13,661 bases of DNA from an uncultured Opitutia bacterium (GTDB lineage: Bacteria; Verrucomicrobiota; Verrucomicrobiia; Opitutales; UBA953), in contig CAIRWP010000147.1 of assembly GCA_903882335.1 (NCBI GenBank), forward strand, positions 1-13,661, given 5' to 3'. Positions 6,619 to 13,661 of the stretch are shown one piece after another. Below the pieces are notes generated by a model that was not told the origin of the DNA, made no database searches, and saw nothing but the letters and a program-made list of their open reading frames with translations. The position numbers and the translations under genes are program-made. Every line of letters starts with the position of its first letter. Positions within the stretch are counted from its first letter, which is position 1.

Positions 6619-7836
6619 TCAGGCCTTGTCGAGACCGAAGGCCGTGTGCACGGCCCGGACGGCGGCGTCGGCCTTGGCCGGCTCGAGGGCGACCGAGATC
6701 TTGATCTCGGAAGTCGTGATGAGCTCGCTGTTCACGCCGACGGAGGCCAGGGCCTTGAACAAGGTGCCCGCGACGCCGGGGTGGGAGATCATCCCGACGC
6801 CCACGATGGAGAGCTTGGAGATCTCGCCCGCGGAGCGGACGGAGCCCGAGCCGAGCTTCTTGAGCGTCTCGCCGACGACCTTCTCGACGCGGCTGAACTG
6901 GTCGGTGGTGACCGAGAACGTCAGGTTGGACTTGCCGTCCTTGCCGAGGTTCTTGATGATCATGTCCACGCTCAGGCCGGCCTCGCCGAGGTCGTCGAAG
7001 AGGGCGGCGAAGGCCTGCGGGTTGTCGGGCAGGTCGCTGACCGTCACGCGGGTCTGCAGGCGGTCGAGGGCGACGCCGGCGATGGCCGCGTCTTCGAGGG
7101 TTTTGGCGAGGGCTTTCACGAGGGTACCGGGTTGGTCGTTGAAGGAGGAGCGGACTTCGAAGGGCACGTTGTACTTCTGCGCGAACTCGACGGAGCGCGA
7201 CTGCATCACCTTGGAGCCGCTGGAGGCCAGCTCGAGCATCTCCTCGTAGGAGATCTCGGGCAGCTTGCTCGCGTTGAGGACGATGCGCGGGTCGGCGGTG
7301 TAGACGCCGTCGACGTCGGTGTAGATCTGGCAGAGGTCGGCCTTGATGGAGGCGGCCACGGCGATCGCGGTCAGGTCGGAGCCCCCGCGGCCGAGCGTCG
7401 TGACCTCGCCCTGCTCGGTGACGCCCTGGAAGCCGGCGACCACGACGACCTTGCCCTCGTCGAGGCGAGCAAGGAGGTCGCCGCCGGAGATGCGGGTGAT
7501 GCGGGCGCGGGTGTGGATGTCGTCGGTGAAGATGCCGGCTTGGGCGCCCGTGCGGGAGACGGCGGGCACGCCGATGGCGTGGAGCGCCATGACGGTCAGG
7601 GCGATGGTCTCCTGCTCGCCGACGGCCATGAGGACGTCCATCTCGCGTTCGTCCGGCAGCTTCTGCAGGGCCTTGGCGCGGGCGATCAGGTCGTTGGTCA
7701 CGCCGCTGCGGGCGGAGACGACGACCACGAGGCGGTGCCCCTGGGACCACTGCTCCTTGATCTTGGCCGCCACGTTCTGGATGCGGTCAACATTGCCGAC
7801 GGAAGTGCCGCCGTATTTCTGGACAATCAGAGCCAT
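6619..7836 (-). CDS. lysC: Aspartate kinase
   Basis: 405 residues, the length of stand-alone aspartokinases of the Bacillus LysC / Corynebacterium type. It phosphorylates aspartate with ATP in the cytosol, the first step toward lysine, threonine and methionine. Motifs: KYGGTSV at 7-13; VSARSGVTNDL at 40-50; VGEQE at 72-76; GFQGVTEQGEVTTLGRGGSD at 135-154; YTDVDGVYTADPR at 172-184 (nucleotide site); and SGSKVMQSRSVEFA at 206-219. Two ACT domains follow, one around 262-335 and one around 340-405 (SIVGVGMISHPGVAGTLFKA at 343-362), the usual sites of feedback inhibition by lysine and/or threonine. The start ATG follows the hom stop by two bases. Its frame -1 stays open for a long way but is a composition shadow. 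The gene is followed by the strong hairpin at 6557-6596, which probably ends the serA-plsY-hom-lysC transcript at least in part. Confidence 0.96.
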   Translation of the reverse strand: MALIVQKYGGTSVGNVDRIQNVAAKIKEQWSQGHRLVVVVSARSGVTNDLIARAKALQKLPDEREMDVLMAVGEQETIALTVMALHAIGVPAVSRTGAQAGIFTDDIHTRARITRISGGDLLARLDEGKVVVVAGFQGVTEQGEVTTLGRGGSDLTAIAVAASIKADLCQIYTDVDGVYTADPRIVLNASKLPEISYEEMLELASSGSKVMQSRSVEFAQKYNVPFEVRSSFNDQPGTLVKALAKTLEDAAIAGVALDRLQTRVTVSDLPDNPQAFAALFDDLGEAGLSVDMIIKNLGKDGKSNLTFSVTTDQFSRVEKVVGETLKKLGSGSVRSAGEISKLSIVGVGMISHPGVAGTLFKALASVGVNSELITTSEIKISVALEPAKADAAVRAVHTAFGLDKA

Positions 7837-7838
7837 CC

Positions 7839-9170
7839 TTAGGATTCGGGGGAGAAGATGCGGAGCACGACCGGCTCTTCGAGCACCGTCTTGAGGCGGC
7901 GGAGTTCTGTCAAGACCTTGGACATCTTCTGCTCGTTCACCGGGTAGGTCGAGAGGGTGACGGTGCCGCGGCCCTGGTTCGGGTGCTCGTACTGGATGAC
8001 GCGCGCGATGGAGACCTTGTGCTTGGAGAAGATGCGGTAGACGCCCTCGGAGACGCCGGCCTTGTCGAGCAGCGACAGACGGAGGTAGAACGGTGAGACG
8101 ATCTCGGCGAGGTCGGCCATGCGGACCTTGCGGCCCTGGCTCTCCCGGGTGGCGAGGCTCTCGGCGGAGAGGCCGGGGTTGGCCGCGCCGGTCAGGGCGG
8201 CGATGGCGTCCACGATGTCACCGATCACCGCGGAGGCGGTGGCGTCGCCGCCCGCGCCGCGACCGGTGAGGGTGGTCGCGCCGACCACGTCGCCGCGCAG
8301 GGTGATGCCGTTGTTCACGCCCGAGACGCGCGCGAGGATGTCGCGGTTGGGCACGAGGGCGGGGTAGACGCCCACGGTCATCCAGCCGGCCTGGAAGTCG
8401 CGGCGGATGACGGCGAGGTGCTTGAGCGCGAAGCCGAAGCGGCGGGCGAAGTCGATGTCGGCCGGGCCGATGTGGCGGATACCCTCGACGAGGGTGCGGT
8501 TGCGCGGCGCCCACTTGCCGTGGGCGAGCCAGGCGAGGATCGAGGCCTTGTGGAAGACGTCGATACCCTCGACGTCGAGCGTCGGGTCGGCCTCGGCGTA
8601 GCCGAGTTCCTGGGCTTCCTTCAGCGCGTCGGCGAAGGAGAGGCCGTCCTCGCCCATGCGCGTGAGGATGTGGTTGCAGGTGCCGTTGAGGATGCCGACG
8701 ATCAGGTCGAAGCGGTTCGCGACGAGCCCCTCGCGGATGGCCTTGATGATGGGGATGCCGCCGGCGACGCTGGCCTCGAAGAGGAACTGCCCGCCGTGCC
8801 GGCGGACGGCGTCGAAGATCTCCGGACCATGCTGGCAGAGTAGCGCCTTGTTGGCGGAGACCACGACCTTGCCGGCGCGGAGGGCGCGCAGGGTCAGTTC
8901 GCGGGCGATGGTCGTTCCACCGATGAGCTCGCAGACGACGTGGATCTTGGGGTCGTCCACGACCTCGTGCGGGTTGCGGGTGGTCTTAGCGGAAGGCACC
9001 TTGACCGCGCGCTTCTTCTTCAGGTCGCGCACCGCCGCGCGGCGGAGGTCGAGCTTCACGCCGAGGCGCGACTCGAGGTCGGTCTGCTTCTCCGTGAGGT
9101 GCTTCCAGACGCCTTGGCCGACGGTGCCGAGGCCGAGGATACCGATGCCGATGGTGCGAGGGGCGGTCAT
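7839..9170 (-). CDS. hom: Homoserine dehydrogenase
   Basis: 443 residues, the usual length of a monofunctional enzyme with an ACT tail. It reduces aspartate semialdehyde to homoserine with NAD(P)H, on the way to threonine and methionine. Motifs: Rossmann GLGTVGQG at 13-20; SANKALL at 105-111 with the conserved Lys108; GGIPIIKAIREGL at 137-149; GILNGTCNHIL at 159-169; and the full homoserine dehydrogenase signature from Ala186 to Lys208 (AQELGYAEADPTLDVEGIDV, then FHK), which carries Glu193, Asp204 and Lys208. GRGAGGDATASAVIGDI at 303-319 closes the substrate domain. An ACT domain occupies about 363-440 and suggests threonine feedback. The ATG is ten bases after the plsY stop without a clear Shine-Dalgarno; lysC follows after two bases. 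The enzymes catalyse steps one and three of the same pathway, so joint expression makes sense. Confidence 0.96.
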   Translation of the reverse strand: MTAPRTIGIGILGLGTVGQGVWKHLTEKQTDLESRLGVKLDLRRAAVRDLKKKRAVKVPSAKTTRNPHEVVDDPKIHVVCELIGGTTIARELTLRALRAGKVVVSANKALLCQHGPEIFDAVRRHGGQFLFEASVAGGIPIIKAIREGLVANRFDLIVGILNGTCNHILTRMGEDGLSFADALKEAQELGYAEADPTLDVEGIDVFHKASILAWLAHGKWAPRNRTLVEGIRHIGPADIDFARRFGFALKHLAVIRRDFQAGWMTVGVYPALVPNRDILARVSGVNNGITLRGDVVGATTLTGRGAGGDATASAVIGDIVDAIAALTGAANPGLSAESLATRESQGRKVRMADLAEIVSPFYLRLSLLDKAGVSEGVYRIFSKHKVSIARVIQYEHPNQGRGTVTLSTYPVNEQKMSKVLTELRRLKTVLEEPVVLRIFSPES

Positions 9171-9180
9171 TGCGAAAGGG

Positions 9181-9828
9181 TCAGGCTTTCTTCTCGAAGC
9201 GGTTCTCGGTGCCGGCGAGCAGGCGACCGAGGTTGGAACGGTGGGTCCAGACGTTGAACGCGGCGAGGGCCGCCGCGAACCAGAACTCGGCCGGGCCGAA
9301 CTTCAGGGAGGTCGCGAGCGGCAGGAGCCAGCAGGAGAGGGGCAGGGAGACCCCGAGGGCGATCGAGGCGAGGGAAACGTAGCGCGAGAGGGCGAAGACG
9401 AGGCCCCAGATCGCGGCGCCGATGACGATCGGGATGGGCAGGAGGACGAGCAGGCCGCCGATGGTCGAGGCCACGCCCTTGCCGCCCTTGAAGCCGAGGA
9501 AGCAGGAGAAACAGTGGCCCAGGAGCGTGCCGACGAAGCCGGCGACGCCGGCGAGGAAGAGGACCTGCGCGTCCGCCGCGGGCAGGCCGAGATCAACTTT
9601 GAGGAATAGGTAGGGCAAGCCGGTGCCGACGAAACCCTTGAGGGCGTCGAGGGCGAAGACCAGATTGCCCGGGCCTTTGCCGAGCACGCGCTTGACGTTG
9701 GTGGCGCCAGGGTTGCCGGAACCGGCCTTCAGGATGTCGACGCCATGCTTCTTCGCCACGAGCACGGCGAAGTTGACGGAACCCAGGAGGTAGCCGAGGA
9801 CGGCGAAGATGCCGAGCGCCAGGAACAT
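9181..9828 (-). CDS. plsY: Acyl-phosphate:glycerol-3-phosphate acyltransferase
   Basis: 215-residue membrane protein of the PlsY family. It moves an acyl group from acyl phosphate to glycerol-3-phosphate to make lysophosphatidate, the first step of membrane phospholipid synthesis in most bacteria. All three cytosolic motifs are present: GSGNPGATN at 36-44, GHCFSCFLGFKGGKGVAS at 104-121 (acyl-phosphate and glycerol-phosphate site; family usually has Pro near Ser108), and HRSNLGRLLAGTENRF at 196-211. Hydrophobic helices are seen near 2-20, 54-76, 89-110, 122-146, 150-172 and 181-194. The start ATG is three bases after the serA stop and the stop is ten bases before hom. Its position amid amino-acid genes is not a pathway link; co-transcription with growth-related genes is the likelier reason. 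CdsA, in the same window, works downstream of PlsY after PlsC. Confidence 0.95.
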   Translation of the reverse strand: MFLALGIFAVLGYLLGSVNFAVLVAKKHGVDILKAGSGNPGATNVKRVLGKGPGNLVFALDALKGFVGTGLPYLFLKVDLGLPAADAQVLFLAGVAGFVGTLLGHCFSCFLGFKGGKGVASTIGGLLVLLPIPIVIGAAIWGLVFALSRYVSLASIALGVSLPLSCWLLPLATSLKFGPAEFWFAAALAAFNVWTHRSNLGRLLAGTENRFEKKA

Positions 9829-9831
9829 CGC

Positions 9832-11421
9832 TTAGGCGTCGATCAGCTTGGCGCTGACGATCGCCGGGTTGCGGAGGATCTCCGCGAGGGCGGCCGCGCC
9901 GGGGGCGGTGTCGAGCTGGTAGACGGCGAGGGCGTTCGCGCCGCCGGTCCGGCTCAGGGCCATGTTGGCGATGTTCACGCGTTCCTGCGCGAGCAGGGTG
10001 CCGAGCGCGCCGATGATACCGGGCTGGTCCTGGTTCTCGATGAGGAGCAGCTTGCCCTCGGGGACGAACTCAAGGGTGCGGCCGTTGATCGAGACGATGC
10101 GGGGGGAGTGGGCCTTCCCGAGGATGGTGCCGGCGACGGAGACGGACTTGCCGCCCGCGAGGAAGGCCTCGACGAGCACGAGTTCCTTGTAGTCGGCCTC
10201 GGCCGTGGAGCGCACGGACTGGACCTCGACGCCGAGGGCCTTGAGCTTGCTCGGGGCGTTGACGTCGTTGACGCCCTCGCTGATGCCGCGAAGGTAGCCG
10301 CGCTGGATTGAACGCGCGATGGCGGAAGCGCCCTGCTCGGAGCCGGTGCCGAAGGTGGTCAAGCGGAGCGACTCGACGCGGCCGGGGGCGGCCAGCTGGC
10401 GGGCGATGGCGCCGAGCTTTTCGGCCAGGCTCTGGAACGGGCGGATGGCCGCGAGCGTCTGCGAGTCGACGGAAGGCAGGTTGACCGCGTTGGCGGGCGA
10501 GCCGCCGCCGAGCACGGTGATGGCGGCCTCGGCGACCTCGACGCCGACGTTTTCCTGGGCTTCCGAGGTGGAGGCACCGAGGTGCGGGGAGAGGTGGGCC
10601 TTGGGCAGCGAGCGCAGCGGGTGGTCCTTCGCGAGGGGCTCCTCGACGAAGACGTCGAAGCCGCAGCCGCCGCACTGGCCGGAGGCGAGGGCGGCCGCGA
10701 GCGCGGCCTCGTCGACGATACCGCCGCGGGCGCAGTTCACGATCTTGACGCCCTTCTTCATCTTGGCGAAAGCCGCCGCGTTGACCATGCCCTCGGTCTG
10801 CTCGGTGAGGGGCATGTGCACGGTGATGTAGTCGGCGGTCACGAAGACTTCGTCGAGGGTGGCCATGATGACGCCGAGCGACTTGGCGCGGGCCTCGGTG
10901 AGGTAAGGGTCGTAGGCGGCGACCTTCATGCCGAACGCGAGGGCGCGCTTGGCGACTTCGGCGCCGATGCGGCCGAGGCCGAGCACGCCGAGGGTCTTGC
11001 CGAAGAGCTCGGTGCCGGAGAGGGTCTTGCGGTCCCACTTGCCTTCGCGCATCGACTGGACGGCCTCGGGCACGGGGCGGGCGAGGGAGAGCAGGTGGGT
11101 GAAGGTCAGCTCGGCGGTCGCGATGGTGTTGCCCGACGGGGTGTTCATCACGATCACGCCGCGCTCGGTGGCGGCGTCGACGTCGATGTTGTCGACCCCC
11201 ACGCCGGCGCGGCCGACGCAGACGAGGCGGTGGGCGGCGGCGAGGACTTCCTTGGTGATCTGAGTCTCGGAGCGGACCAGGATGGCGTGGACGTCGCCGA
11301 CGAGCGTCAGGATCTTCTCCGGGGAGGAGCCGTAGGCTTCGATGACCTCATAGCCCGGCTGGGACTTGAGGAGGGCGACCCCGGTGGGCGAGATCTTGTC
11401 GGCGACGAGTACCTTAGGCAT
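9832..11421 (-). CDS. serA: D-3-phosphoglycerate dehydrogenase
   Basis: 529 residues, the long SerA type (substrate domain, NAD domain, intervening domain, ACT domain), about the length of the Bacillus and Mycobacterium enzymes. It oxidises 3-phosphoglycerate to 3-phosphohydroxypyruvate with NAD+, the first step to serine. Motifs: GRAGVGVDNIDV at 70-81; Rossmann GLGRIG at 148-153; NCARGGIVDE at 229-238 with Arg232; DVFVEEP at 256-262 with Glu261; and SPHLGAST at 278-285 with the catalytic His280. The ACT domain starts near 458 (LLIENQDQPGIIGALGTLLA at 460-479) and is the usual serine-sensing site. I chose ATG 11421 (MPKVLVADKI) because it begins the conserved fold; a TTG 57 bases upstream adds residues without family support. 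No Shine-Dalgarno is visible and a -10-like TATACG lies only eight bases upstream, so the mRNA may be nearly leaderless. Confidence 0.96.
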   Translation of the reverse strand: MPKVLVADKISPTGVALLKSQPGYEVIEAYGSSPEKILTLVGDVHAILVRSETQITKEVLAAAHRLVCVGRAGVGVDNIDVDAATERGVIVMNTPSGNTIATAELTFTHLLSLARPVPEAVQSMREGKWDRKTLSGTELFGKTLGVLGLGRIGAEVAKRALAFGMKVAAYDPYLTEARAKSLGVIMATLDEVFVTADYITVHMPLTEQTEGMVNAAAFAKMKKGVKIVNCARGGIVDEAALAAALASGQCGGCGFDVFVEEPLAKDHPLRSLPKAHLSPHLGASTSEAQENVGVEVAEAAITVLGGGSPANAVNLPSVDSQTLAAIRPFQSLAEKLGAIARQLAAPGRVESLRLTTFGTGSEQGASAIARSIQRGYLRGISEGVNDVNAPSKLKALGVEVQSVRSTAEADYKELVLVEAFLAGGKSVSVAGTILGKAHSPRIVSINGRTLEFVPEGKLLLIENQDQPGIIGALGTLLAQERVNIANMALSRTGGANALAVYQLDTAPGAAALAEILRNPAIVSAKLIDA

Positions 11422-11429
11422 GGCGATGG

Positions 11430-11478
11430 CGTATAAAGATTGGTTTGAGTCATAAAGGCCCACCCTTGGCAAAGGCAA
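11430..11478 (-). promoter_or_regulatory. serA: Candidate promoter region of serA
   Basis: The 89-base gap before serA is the longest in the window. Its serA-proximal part (11430-11460) is visibly richer in A and T than the surroundings. It holds two weak -10-like hexamers, TATACG (11435-11430) and TTTATG (11456-11451). Two -35-like hexamers, TTGCCA (11472-11467) and TTGCCT (11478-11473), lie upstream. The pair TTGCCT/TTTATG is spaced 16 bases; no pair is a strong match. If TATACG is used, transcription would start at about the ATG. The rest of the gap up to the helicase stop shows no terminator. Confidence 0.3.
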
Positions 11479-11510
11479 GCACCTACCCCCGCGCCTGCGT
11501 CATGCCTAGC

Positions 11511-13562
11511 CTAGAGCCGACGATGGGCGTAATCCGCCAATTCGTAACAATCCGGGCTCATTTCCTCGAGAAAACGACAGGGGTCCAAGGGGCGGTAGCC
11601 GTCGCCCGAGACGGCGAAGCGGGGGGCGAAGAGGAAGAGCATGTTCTCGGCGCGGGTGCAGGCCACGTAGAAGAGCCGGCGCTCCTCCTCGACGTCGCCG
11701 TCGTCGATCGCCCGTGTCAGCGGAAGCAGGCCGTCGGCCACCCCCAGGAGAAAGACGATCGGAAACTCGAGGCCCTTCGATTGGTGGATAGTCGTGAGCC
11801 GGAGCATGTCCTCCTCGGGCTCGGCCTTCTTGTCCGAGGATTCCCCGTTGAGCAGGGCCACCTGCGCGACGAGGTCGCCAAGGTCCTCGAACTTCGCGGC
11901 GAAACCCAGCAGCCCCGTGAGGTCCTGTTCGCGGTCGCGCCAGTCGGGGAAGAGCGTCTTCAGGTGGGTGCCATACCAGCCTTCGATGCAGACGCGCGTC
12001 GTCTCGGCGGGGGTGCGCGCCACCTTCACGGAGTTCGCCTCGGTGGCCGCGGTGAAGAGGTCGGGCGCCGGGTTGGTCGGCGCCGGCTTGGCCCGGGCGG
12101 CCTCGAGCCCCTCGAGCATGTCCTCCAGGGTGATCGTGAGGTCGTTGAAGTCGTCCTTGGCCGTCTCGGGCACCTTGCGCAGCACGGCCGGGTCGCGCAG
12201 CGCCCGGACGAGGCCGCGACCTTGGGCGGCCTCGGCTTCCTGCGCGGCCTGGGTGATGCGGTTGGCGGCCACGGGGCCGACCTTGGGCAGCAAGCAGAGC
12301 AGACGCGAGAGGGCCACCTGGTCGCGGGGGTTGTGCACGAAGCGCAGGTGGGCCAGCACGTCCTTGACGTGGATCAGGTCGAAGAACTTATGCCCGCTGG
12401 TGATGACGAAGGGGATGCCGAGGTTGGCCAGTTCCATCTGCAGCTCGAGCGACTGGTAGTGCGCACGGTAGAGCACATGGATGTCGCCGAGCGCGTGACC
12501 TTCGTTGTGCAGTTGGAGGATCTTCCGTCCCACCAGCTTGGCCTGCTGGGAGGTATCGCCGACCGTGAAGACCGTGGGTGGCGGCCCCGGCGGGCGCACG
12601 GCGACCAGCCGGCGGTCGAAGCCGTCGACCTTGGGGCGGTGGCGCAGGATCTCGTTGGCGAAGGCGAGGATCTCCGGCGTCGAGCGGTAGTTGGTGTCGA
12701 TGTGGTGGAATTCCGTCCCGGGATGACGTTGCGGGAACGCCATGATGTTCTCCCAGTCCGCGCCGCGCCAAGTGTAGATGCATTGCGCGTCGTCGCCCAC
12801 CGCCATGATCTGGTGCCGGTCGCCCAGCAGGTCGATGATGCGGCTCTGCAGCCGGTTCGTGTCCTGGAACTCGTCGACCAGGATGTGCTGGAAGCGCTGG
12901 CGGTAGTGGGCGAGGGCGGCCGGATCCGTCTCGAGGACCTTGAGCCAGAGCACCAGGAGGTCGTCGAAATCGCAGAGGTTGCCTTCCGCCTTGCGGGCCT
13001 CGTAGCGAGCGCAGAACGCGAGAAGCTTGTCCGGGCCGCCCTTCATCCAGTCCAGGCGCTCGGCCAGCACCTCGCCGAGCGGCCGCAGCGTGTTGCGGGC
13101 GTGCGAGTAGGCGTCGAGGATGACCGCGGCCTTCGGGTTCGTCTTGTCCTTGATGAAGGCGCCGTCGGTCTCCTTGACCACCTCGGAGAACAGCTGCTCG
13201 GACTCCTTCTGGTCGAGGATGGTGAAGTCCGGTTGCCGACCGGCGGCGGCCGCGTTGCGGCGGAGGATGCGCTGTCCGATCGAGTGGAAGGTCCCGCCCC
13301 AGAACTGACCGCGGGGCACGCCGGTGAGGTCCTCCACGCGCTCCAGCATCTCCTTGGCGGACTTGTTGGTGAAGGTGAGCAGCAGGATGTCCCAGGGGCG
13401 GGCGCCTTGGTGCAGCAACCAGGCGACGCGGTAGGTGAGGGTGCGGGTCTTGCCGGAGCCGGCGCCGGCGAGCACCAAGGCGGGGCCCGGGCGCGAGGTC
13501 ACGGCGGCGAACTGCTCGGCGTTGAGCTCGCCACGGAAATCAATCGGGGGCAGGCCTTCCAC
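11511..13562 (-). CDS. UvrD/Rep/PcrA-type ATP-dependent 3'-5' DNA helicase (superfamily 1)
   Basis: 683 residues, close to E. coli Rep and shorter than most UvrD/PcrA proteins. It unwinds DNA using ATP, in repair or restart of replication. Motifs in order: Q motif LNAEQFAAV at 13-21; Walker A AGAGSGKTRTL at 32-42; Ia LLTFTNKSAKEM at 61-72; Ib GTFHSIGQRIL at 90-100; Walker B ILVDEFQDTN at 227-236; III GDDAQCIYTWRGAD at 256-269; IV DTNYRST at 289-295; V LTTIHQSKGLEFPIVFLLGV at 589-608; VI EEERRLFYVACTRAE at 625-639. Motif III has Cys261 where Ser is usual. The C-terminus ends soon after motif VI, without the long UvrD/PcrA tail. The start is GTG 13562, four bases after the lipA stop, placed just ahead of the Q motif. 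I cannot decide among Rep, PcrA and UvrD, so I give no symbol. Confidence 0.94.
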   Translation of the reverse strand: MEGLPPIDFRGELNAEQFAAVTSRPGPALVLAGAGSGKTRTLTYRVAWLLHQGARPWDILLLTFTNKSAKEMLERVEDLTGVPRGQFWGGTFHSIGQRILRRNAAAAGRQPDFTILDQKESEQLFSEVVKETDGAFIKDKTNPKAAVILDAYSHARNTLRPLGEVLAERLDWMKGGPDKLLAFCARYEARKAEGNLCDFDDLLVLWLKVLETDPAALAHYRQRFQHILVDEFQDTNRLQSRIIDLLGDRHQIMAVGDDAQCIYTWRGADWENIMAFPQRHPGTEFHHIDTNYRSTPEILAFANEILRHRPKVDGFDRRLVAVRPPGPPPTVFTVGDTSQQAKLVGRKILQLHNEGHALGDIHVLYRAHYQSLELQMELANLGIPFVITSGHKFFDLIHVKDVLAHLRFVHNPRDQVALSRLLCLLPKVGPVAANRITQAAQEAEAAQGRGLVRALRDPAVLRKVPETAKDDFNDLTITLEDMLEGLEAARAKPAPTNPAPDLFTAATEANSVKVARTPAETTRVCIEGWYGTHLKTLFPDWRDREQDLTGLLGFAAKFEDLGDLVAQVALLNGESSDKKAEPEEDMLRLTTIHQSKGLEFPIVFLLGVADGLLPLTRAIDDGDVEEERRLFYVACTRAENMLFLFAPRFAVSGDGYRPLDPCRFLEEMSPDCYELADYAHRRL

Positions 13563-13566
13563 GGGC

Positions 13567-13661
13567 TCAGCGGGCCGGGCGCTGGCGACGCTCCATCAAG
13601 GCGAACTTCACCGCCTGCTCGTCGGCCCGGTAGGAGGAACGGACCAACGGGCCGGACTCGA
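13567..13661 (-). CDS. lipA: Lipoyl synthase, C-terminal end only
   Basis: Thirty codons and a TGA stop (13569-13567) of a gene that enters from the right edge. The reading ESGPLVRSSYRADEQAV matches the closing segment of LipA, where a conserved SGPxVRSSYxA occurs; its Ser binds the auxiliary iron-sulfur cluster in the family. LipA is a radical-SAM enzyme that inserts two sulfurs into octanoyl groups on lipoyl domains of 2-oxoacid dehydrogenases. The catalytic CxxxCxxC region lies outside the window, so the call rests on this tail alone. The stop is followed after four bases by the GTG of the helicase gene, so the two are probably co-transcribed. Confidence 0.8.
   Translation of the reverse strand, partial: ESGPLVRSSYRADEQAVKFALMERRQRPAR

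Noticed and set aside
7081..7140. Internal start in lysC giving a separate regulatory subunit, as in Bacillus and Corynebacterium
   Set aside because: Near the expected place I see only a GTG without a convincing ribosome site, so the sequence does not support it.
6566..7750. An open frame on the minus strand upstream of the TPR gene, in another frame of lysC, which could add 395 residues to the TPR protein
   Set aside because: The sequence is Arg/Pro/Gly-rich with no domain and lies within lysC, whose frame is clearly real. The signal peptide at 6565 marks the true start.
5861..7842. Long open frames on the plus strand opposite the TPR gene and lysC
   Set aside because: They mirror high-GC third positions of the real genes and give low-complexity Gly/Asp/Val/Glu-rich proteins with no motif.
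11422..11478. TTG start for serA 19 codons upstream
   Set aside because: The added residues have no SerA-like character and would run through the only plausible promoter; MPKVLVADKI is the family start.
11461..11510. Terminator after the helicase gene
   Set aside because: Only weak four-base stems such as CCTT/AAGG are found and there is no U-rich tail. The CCTAGCCTAG at 11505-11514 is a short tandem repeat at the stop codon, probably chance.
1..13661. Mobile element, prophage, defence island or CRISPR array
   Set aside because: No transposase, integrase, phage or nuclease gene, no repeat array and no tRNA-type attachment site. The window is a compact run of chromosomal genes with even composition.

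Overview
This is a GC-rich (mostly high-GC third codon positions), gene-dense bacterial window in which every supported gene lies on the minus strand, so genes are read from the right edge to the left. In transcription order: the 3' end of lipA (right edge), a UvrD/Rep-type helicase, serA, plsY, hom, lysC, a 936-residue exported TPR protein, an ExbB-like protein, an ExbD-like protein, uppS, cdsA, miaA and the first seven codons of an unidentified gene (left edge). Most neighbours are separated by 1 to 12 bases or overlap by 1 to 4. The 89-base gap upstream of serA is the longest, and no stretch of 300 bases lacks a gene. I see no tRNA, rRNA, CRISPR array, insertion sequence or prophage gene.

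The outer-membrane type machinery (a Tol/Exb-like pair with an exported TPR protein), the high GC and the gene mix suggest a Gram-negative bacterium. My best guess is Verrucomicrobiota, Opitutales-like. This rests on general impression and not on a search, and should be treated as tentative.

Region by region: (1) 11511-13661 holds lipoyl synthase followed at once by a DNA repair helicase. (2) 6619-11421 is a metabolic run: serine pathway entry (SerA), the acyl-phosphate-dependent first step of phospholipid synthesis (PlsY), and the aspartate-family enzymes homoserine dehydrogenase and aspartate kinase. An AT-richer promoter candidate lies just before serA. (3) 2629-6565 is a TPR / ExbB / ExbD module, separated from lysC by a strong hairpin with a U-rich tail that also buries the TPR start codon. 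(4) 52-2581 is uppS-cdsA-miaA. UppS makes the polyprenyl carrier lipid, CdsA makes CDP-diacylglycerol, and MiaA prenylates tRNA; they are coupled by ATGA and TGATG overlaps.

Most genes are ordinary housekeeping genes. The part that deserves attention is the TPR/ExbB/ExbD module. By eye, the membrane residues that carry protons in ExbB, ExbD and their relatives appear to be replaced (Glu to Gln and Thr to Gly in the ExbB-like protein, Asp to Leu in the ExbD-like protein), and no TonB-like partner is present in the window. The complex may therefore be a divergent, possibly non-conducting relative. The second interesting point is the hairpin between lysC and the TPR gene.
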